9,071 nucleotides of DNA, from positions 1-9,071 of the forward strand of contig JAFARM010000396.1 in NCBI GenBank assembly GCA_019245455.1. The letters run 5' to 3'. A program made the translations under genes and the position numbers. This DNA is from Sphingomonadaceae bacterium (GTDB lineage: Bacteria; Pseudomonadota; Alphaproteobacteria; Sphingomonadales; Sphingomonadaceae). The notes under the pieces are model-generated. The model was not told the origin of the DNA. It searched no databases and was given only the letters and a program-made list of their open reading frames with translations. This document shows, one piece after another, positions 6,215-9,071 of this stretch (positions are counted from its first letter, which is position 1; each line of letters begins with the position of its first letter).

Positions 6215-7774
6215 GTGGCCGACACCTACGACGTCATCATCATCGGCTCCGGACCCGGCGGCGGCACGATGGCGCTCGAACTCGCGCCGACGGGCAAGCG
6301 CATCCTGCTCCTCGAACGCGGCGACTATCTGAAGCGCGAGCGGGCCAACTGGTCCTCACAGGCGGTGTTCGTCGACGGCAAGTACCAGTGCCCCGACGTC
6401 TGGCACGACCGCGACGGGCACAGCTTCCACCCCGGCCTGCACTATGTCGTCGGCGGGAACTCCAAGGTCTACGGCGGCTCGCTCTACCGCCTCCGCCTCG
6501 AAGATTTCGGCGAGCTGCGCCACGAGGAGGGCGTCTCGCCGGCCTGGCCGGTCGGCTACGACGTCTTCGAGCCCTACTATACCCGCGCCGAGCGGCTGTT
6601 CCAGGTCCACGGCACCCGCGGTGCCGATCCGACCGAGCCGTGGGCGAGGGCCCCCTACCCCCACCCCGCCGTCCGCCACGAGCCGCGCATCCAGGCATTG
6701 GCCGACGGGCTGAGCCGCATCGGCCACCACCCCTACCCCCAGCCGTTGGCAATCCTGCTCGACGAGAACGAGAACGGCGCGAAGCCGCACAGCCCGTGCA
6801 TCCGCTGCGACGCCTTCGATGGCTATCCGTGCCTGGTGAACGGCAAGGCCGACGCGCAGATCGTCGCCGTCGATCCGGCGCGCGAATACCCGAACGTGAC
6901 CCTGCTCACCGGTGCCTATGTCGACCGGCTGGAGACGGACGCGAGCGGCCGCACCGTCACCGGCGTCCACGTCGTCCGCGGCGGCGTGCCTGAGGTCTAC
7001 CGCGCCGACATCGTCGTCGTCGCCTGCGGGGCGCTGTCGTCGGCGCTGCTGATGCTGCGCTCGGCGAGCGACGCGCACCCGAACGGGCTGGCGAACGGCA
7101 GCGGCCTCGTCGGGCGCAACTATATGCGTCACAACAATAGCGCCTTCATGGCAGTCAGCCTCGAGCCGAACGACACCGTGTTCCAGAAGACGCTGGCCTT
7201 GAGCGACTTCTACTTCGGTGCCGACGACTACGACTTCCCGCTCGGCGAGATCCAGATGATCGGCAAGAGCCACGGCGACCAGGTCAAGGCCGAGGGCCTG
7301 TCGTCGTGGCTGTCGTTCTTCCCCAACTGGCCGTTCGACCAGCTCGCCCGCCACAGCCTCGACTTCTGGGTGATGACCGAGGACCTACCGCGCCGCGACA
7401 ACCGCATCTATTACCGGGACGGGCAGGTGGTCCTCGACGTCCAACCGACCGGGGCCAAGCCGCACAAGCTGCTGCGCCACAAGCTGGAGGGGCTGCTGTC
7501 GAAGATCGACGCCCACCCGCACCTGCTGCCGCGCTCGCTCTACCTCGGCAAGGACGTGGCGATCGGCGGCACCGCGCACCAGGCGGGGACGATGGTGTTC
7601 GGCGAGGACCCGGCGACGAGCGTGCTCGACCTCGACTGCCGCGCGCACGAGATCGACAACCTGTACTGCACCGACGCCGGCTTCTTCCCGTCGATCGCCG
7701 CGGTCAACCCTACGCTGACGATCATCGCCAACGCCATGCGGGTCGCCGACCACCTGAAGGCGCGGATGGGGTGA
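6215..7774 (+). CDS. GMC-family FAD-dependent oxidoreductase
   Basis: A 519-residue flavoenzyme of the glucose-methanol-choline oxidoreductase family, which oxidises alcohol groups on sugars, polyols, sterols or similar substrates. The N-terminal FAD-binding fold shows G-S-G-P-G-G-G (11-17) and the ribose-binding Glu34 in L-L-L-E-R-G. A second FAD block, V-V-G-G-N-S-K-V-Y-G-G, is at 78-88. The C-terminal active-site block has His455 in G-G-T-A-H-Q-A-G and Asn498 in A-A-V-N-P-T-L-T-I, the His/Asn pair of the family. A cysteine group C195-x2-C198-x7-C206 lies in the middle. No Tat or Sec signal is seen, so it looks cytoplasmic or peripheral. It starts with GTG behind GGGGAGG. No cytochrome or small subunit gene of the gluconate/fructose dehydrogenase type is adjacent; the divergent neighbour is the DoxX-like membrane protein. 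Substrate and electron acceptor cannot be read from the sequence. Confidence 0.92.
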   Translation: MADTYDVIIIGSGPGGGTMALELAPTGKRILLLERGDYLKRERANWSSQAVFVDGKYQCPDVWHDRDGHSFHPGLHYVVGGNSKVYGGSLYRLRLEDFGELRHEEGVSPAWPVGYDVFEPYYTRAERLFQVHGTRGADPTEPWARAPYPHPAVRHEPRIQALADGLSRIGHHPYPQPLAILLDENENGAKPHSPCIRCDAFDGYPCLVNGKADAQIVAVDPAREYPNVTLLTGAYVDRLETDASGRTVTGVHVVRGGVPEVYRADIVVVACGALSSALLMLRSASDAHPNGLANGSGLVGRNYMRHNNSAFMAVSLEPNDTVFQKTLALSDFYFGADDYDFPLGEIQMIGKSHGDQVKAEGLSSWLSFFPNWPFDQLARHSLDFWVMTEDLPRRDNRIYYRDGQVVLDVQPTGAKPHKLLRHKLEGLLSKIDAHPHLLPRSLYLGKDVAIGGTAHQAGTMVFGEDPATSVLDLDCRAHEIDNLYCTDAGFFPSIAAVNPTLTIIANAMRVADHLKARMG

Positions 7775-7792
7775 GCGGCGCCCGCCGCCGCG

Positions 7793-7821
7793 TTGACGGT
7801 AAGGAAGCGGTTCCTTACCTT
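7793..7821 (+). promoter_or_regulatory. Candidate promoter of the toxin-antitoxin pair
   Basis: TTGACG (7793-7798) matches the -35 consensus at five of six positions. Seventeen bases later is TACCTT (7816-7821), a weak -10. Transcription starting 7 bases further on would begin at A7828, the first base of the antitoxin ATG. No Shine-Dalgarno sequence precedes that ATG, which agrees with a leaderless transcript. The elements are seen; their use is inferred. Confidence 0.5.
7798..7819. promoter_or_regulatory. Perfect 9+9 inverted repeat, likely operator for autoregulation
   Basis: Arms GGTAAGGAA (7798-7806) and TTCCTTACC (7811-7819) pair perfectly around a 4-base centre. The dyad fills the space between the candidate -35 and -10 and overlaps both, and ends 8 bases before the antitoxin ATG. 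AbrB-fold antitoxins of type II systems typically bind such a site, often with the toxin, and repress their own promoter. Binding by this antitoxin is inferred from position. Confidence 0.72.
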
Positions 7822-7827
7822 GGCGCG

Positions 7828-8112
7828 ATGACACCAGCCGCCGCCTCGACCAAGGTCACCGCCAAGGGGCAGGTGACGCTGCGGCGCGGCCTGCTCGACC
7901 ATATCGGCGCGAAGCCCGGCGACCGGCTGGAGATCGTGCCGACCGACGCCGGGACGCTCGAGGTGCGGCGGGCGGGAAAGACGGGGACGTGGGACGCGTT
8001 CTTCGGCTCGATCGGGAACGACGGTACGCCGCCCCTGACCGTGGACGAGATCAACGAGGCGATTGCGCGGGGCTGGGCTGGACTGCTCGACGAGCCTGAC
8101 GATTGCGACTGA
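7828..8112 (+). CDS. vapB: AbrB/MazE-fold antitoxin (VapB-type)
   Basis: A 94-residue protein. Residues about 7-48 form a SpoVT/AbrB swapped-hairpin DNA-binding domain, seen in S-T-K-V-T-A-K-G-Q-V-T-L (7-18) and in G-A-K-P-G-D-R-L-E-I (27-36). The C-terminal half (about 52-94), with T-V-D-E-I-N-E-A-I-A-R-G-W-A-G, looks like the tail by which such antitoxins wrap and inhibit a PIN-domain toxin. The open frame extends far upstream inside the GMC gene, but family homology begins just after the ATG at 7828. There is no Shine-Dalgarno site before it. The stop overlaps the toxin start, so the two are translated from one message. It should neutralise the toxin and repress the promoter at 7793-7821. 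The exact name within the AbrB-type antitoxins is not settled by sequence. Confidence 0.9.
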   Translation: MTPAAASTKVTAKGQVTLRRGLLDHIGAKPGDRLEIVPTDAGTLEVRRAGKTGTWDAFFGSIGNDGTPPLTVDEINEAIARGWAGLLDEPDDCD

Positions 8113-8510
8113 TCGTCGACACGAACCTGCTCGTGCGTGTCGCGCGCGCCGACGACGACCCGGTGCAAGCCGATGCGGCGCGACGCCTGCTGCAGTCCGC
8201 GACGGTGATCGCAATACCGCTCATTGTTCTGTGCGAGTTCGACTGGGTGTTCCGCAAGCATTACAGGCGACCCCGCGCCGAGGTCCTGGCGTCGCTCCGC
8301 GCGTTGGTCAGTCTCCCCAACGTTGTCACCGACCCAGCGCCCGTGGCGGCGGGGATTGCCTTTCTGGCAGCCGGAGGTGATTTCGCCGATGGCGTCATCG
8401 CCGCCGAGGGACGTCGGCTTGGCGGCGACGTGTTCGCCAGTTTCGATCGCAAGGCGCGTCGCATCGCGGCGGAAGCCGGGTTCGCCGTCACGGATGGCAC
8501 CGCGGGCTGA
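8103..8510 (+). CDS. vapC: PIN-domain ribonuclease toxin (VapC)
   Basis: A 135-residue PIN-domain protein, the usual VapC length, expected to cleave RNA with Mg2+ and stop growth when not bound by its antitoxin. The acidic active-site residues are all present: Asp6 in I-V-D-T-N, Glu45 in L-C-E-F, Asp93 and Asp96 in G-D-F-A-D-G-V-I-A, and Asp115 in F-A-S-F-D-R-K-A, so the toxin looks intact. The start is a TTG that overlaps the last 10 bases of the antitoxin gene. M-R-L-I-V-D-T-N is the typical N-terminus of the family, and no later ATG or GTG would keep Asp6. The weak start and overlap suggest translational coupling that keeps toxin below antitoxin. RNA target cannot be told from sequence. 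Confidence 0.92.
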   Translation: MRLIVDTNLLVRVARADDDPVQADAARRLLQSATVIAIPLIVLCEFDWVFRKHYRRPRAEVLASLRALVSLPNVVTDPAPVAAGIAFLAAGGDFADGVIAAEGRRLGGDVFASFDRKARRIAAEAGFAVTDGTAG

Positions 8511-8634
8511 AGCCCCGCGATCGCGACCGATCCGAAGATCAGGGAAGAATGTCGCGGCGAACGCGCGCGGTCGGACGGGGTCGTTGGTGCCGTGCGTCGC
8601 GAACTGCGTCGATCGCGCCGTCAGCGGTCCAAAC

Positions 8635-8702
8635 TGTCATCCCCGCGAAAGCGGGGACCCGTCTCCTCCGGTCTCGCGGTCCTCGCTTTCGCGGGGATGA
8701 CA
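8635..8702. repeat. Imperfect inverted repeat, CCCCGCGAAAGCGGGG family, between convergent genes
   Basis: Arms 8635-8657 and 8680-8702 pair at 22 of 23 positions around a 22-base loop. The sequence 8634-8666 is 31/33 identical to the left arm of the 5570-5683 element, but the right side here is shorter and has diverged (CCTCGC in place of CCCCGC). It lies between the convergent VapC and thiolase genes, 29 bases past the thiolase stop, a fitting place for a two-way transcript end. Confidence 0.9.
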
Positions 8703-8731
8703 CGGGCTGCCGGTGATCCGCGCGCCGCGCC

Positions 8732-9071
8732 TCAGACGACTTCGAACAGCCCCGCCGCGCCCATGCCGCCGCCGACGCACATGGTCACGACGACGTACTT
8801 CACGCCGCGGCGCTTGCCCTCGATCAGGGCATGGCCGGTCAGGCGCGCGCCGCTCATGCCATAGGGGTGGCCGATCGAGATCGCGCCGCCGTTGACGTTC
8901 AGTTTATCCTGGTCGATCCCGAGCACGTCGGCGCAGTGGAGCACCTGCACGGCGAAGGCCTCGTTGAGCTCCCACAGGCCGATGTCGCCCATCGTCAGGC
9001 CCGCGCGCTTCAACAGCTTGGGCACGGCGTAGATCGGGCCGATGCCCATCTCGTCGGGGTCGAGCCCGGCC
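8732..9071 (-). CDS. Thiolase (acetyl-CoA C-acyltransferase family), C-terminal part
   Basis: The last 112 residues of a thiolase; the start lies beyond the right edge and the frame stays open up to base 9071. Thiolases cleave 3-ketoacyl-CoA or condense acyl-CoA units, in fatty-acid oxidation or acetoacetyl-CoA synthesis, in the cytoplasm. Visible blocks, numbered within the fragment, are M-G-I-G-P (8-12), N-E-A-F-A (36-40), the [11 protein letters not shown] signature with catalytic His68, and the C-terminal C-V-G-G-G-M-G block with catalytic Cys98. The nucleophilic cysteine of the N-terminal half is outside the window. FadA-type degradative and acetoacetyl-CoA types cannot be separated from this part, although [10 protein letters not shown] leans toward the degradative acyltransferases. 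Any partner, such as a FadB-like gene, would be further right. Confidence 0.95.
   Translation of the reverse strand, partial: AGLDPDEMGIGPIYAVPKLLKRAGLTMGDIGLWELNEAFAVQVLHCADVLGIDQDKLNVNGGAISIGHPYGMSGARLTGHALIEGKRRGVKYVVVTMCVGGGMGAAGLFEVV

Noticed and set aside
5527..6332. Short plus-strand frames crossing the 5570-5683 repeat and the DoxX-like gene.
   Set aside because: Their recognisable peptide pieces (V-I-P-A-K-A-G-T-H and similar) are just the translated palindromic repeat, a common annotation artefact.
6356..7354. 332-codon minus-strand frame inside the GMC gene.
   Set aside because: It is fully antisense to conserved FAD-binding and substrate-domain sequence, and its content is typical of a shadow frame.
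4509..8702. CRISPR array or integron-type attachment sites suggested by repeated palindromes.
   Set aside because: Only isolated palindromes are present, in single intergenic spaces, with no regular spacers, no cas genes, no integrase and no att-core pattern.
8511..8731. A possible gene or small RNA in the 221-base gap between vapC and the thiolase gene.
   Set aside because: Apart from the inverted repeat at 8635-8702 I see no ribosome-site-led frame, promoter or conserved motif.

Overview
The window is very GC-rich DNA with tightly packed genes. It looks like an alphaproteobacterial chromosome, most likely a sphingomonad (Sphingomonas or a relative). The reasons are the base composition, a TonB-dependent receptor with a D-I-V-V-T-A-T-R type TonB box, a GMC oxidoreductase with a sphingomonad-like look, and two families of dyad repeats (cores CCCCGCGAAAGCGGGG and TTCGACAGGCTCAG) that I associate with this group. 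The taxonomic call is an inference from memory, not a search result.

Left part (1-4608, all minus strand). Read in the direction of transcription, a promoter region at about 4382-4508 precedes an 801-residue TonB-dependent outer-membrane receptor (1976-4381). Eighteen bases later comes a secreted metallophosphoesterase with the purple-acid-phosphatase motif set (539-1957). Sixty-nine bases further on is a proline/alanine-rich lipoprotein (1-469) that runs off the window. The first two genes almost certainly form an operon, and the lipoprotein may be its third gene. The simplest reading is an envelope module that dephosphorylates an organic phosphate compound and imports a product or the substrate. 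A 16-base dyad that also resembles one half of a Pho box lies 67 bases before the receptor start.

Middle part (4609-7774). A nitronate monooxygenase/NAD(P)H-flavin oxidoreductase family enzyme (4609-5550) and a four-helix DoxX-like membrane protein (5703-6119) lie on the minus strand. A GMC-family FAD-dependent oxidoreductase (6215-7774) is divergent from the DoxX-like gene across 95 bases.

Right part (7775-9071). A type II toxin-antitoxin pair lies on the plus strand: an AbrB/MazE-fold antitoxin (7828-8112) overlapping a PIN-domain VapC toxin (8103-8510). A perfect 9+9 dyad sits in its promoter, and the antitoxin mRNA may be leaderless. The window ends with the C-terminal third of a thiolase (8732-9071, minus strand).

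Three long inverted repeats (4509-4578, 5570-5683, 8635-8702) each lie 19-30 bases past the stop codon of a minus-strand gene, which suggests a role as 3'-end or terminator elements. I found no tRNA, rRNA, CRISPR array, insertion sequence or prophage gene. Nothing here is clearly a new system. The receptor-phosphatase operon with its dyad and the promoter layout of the toxin-antitoxin pair are the best leads.
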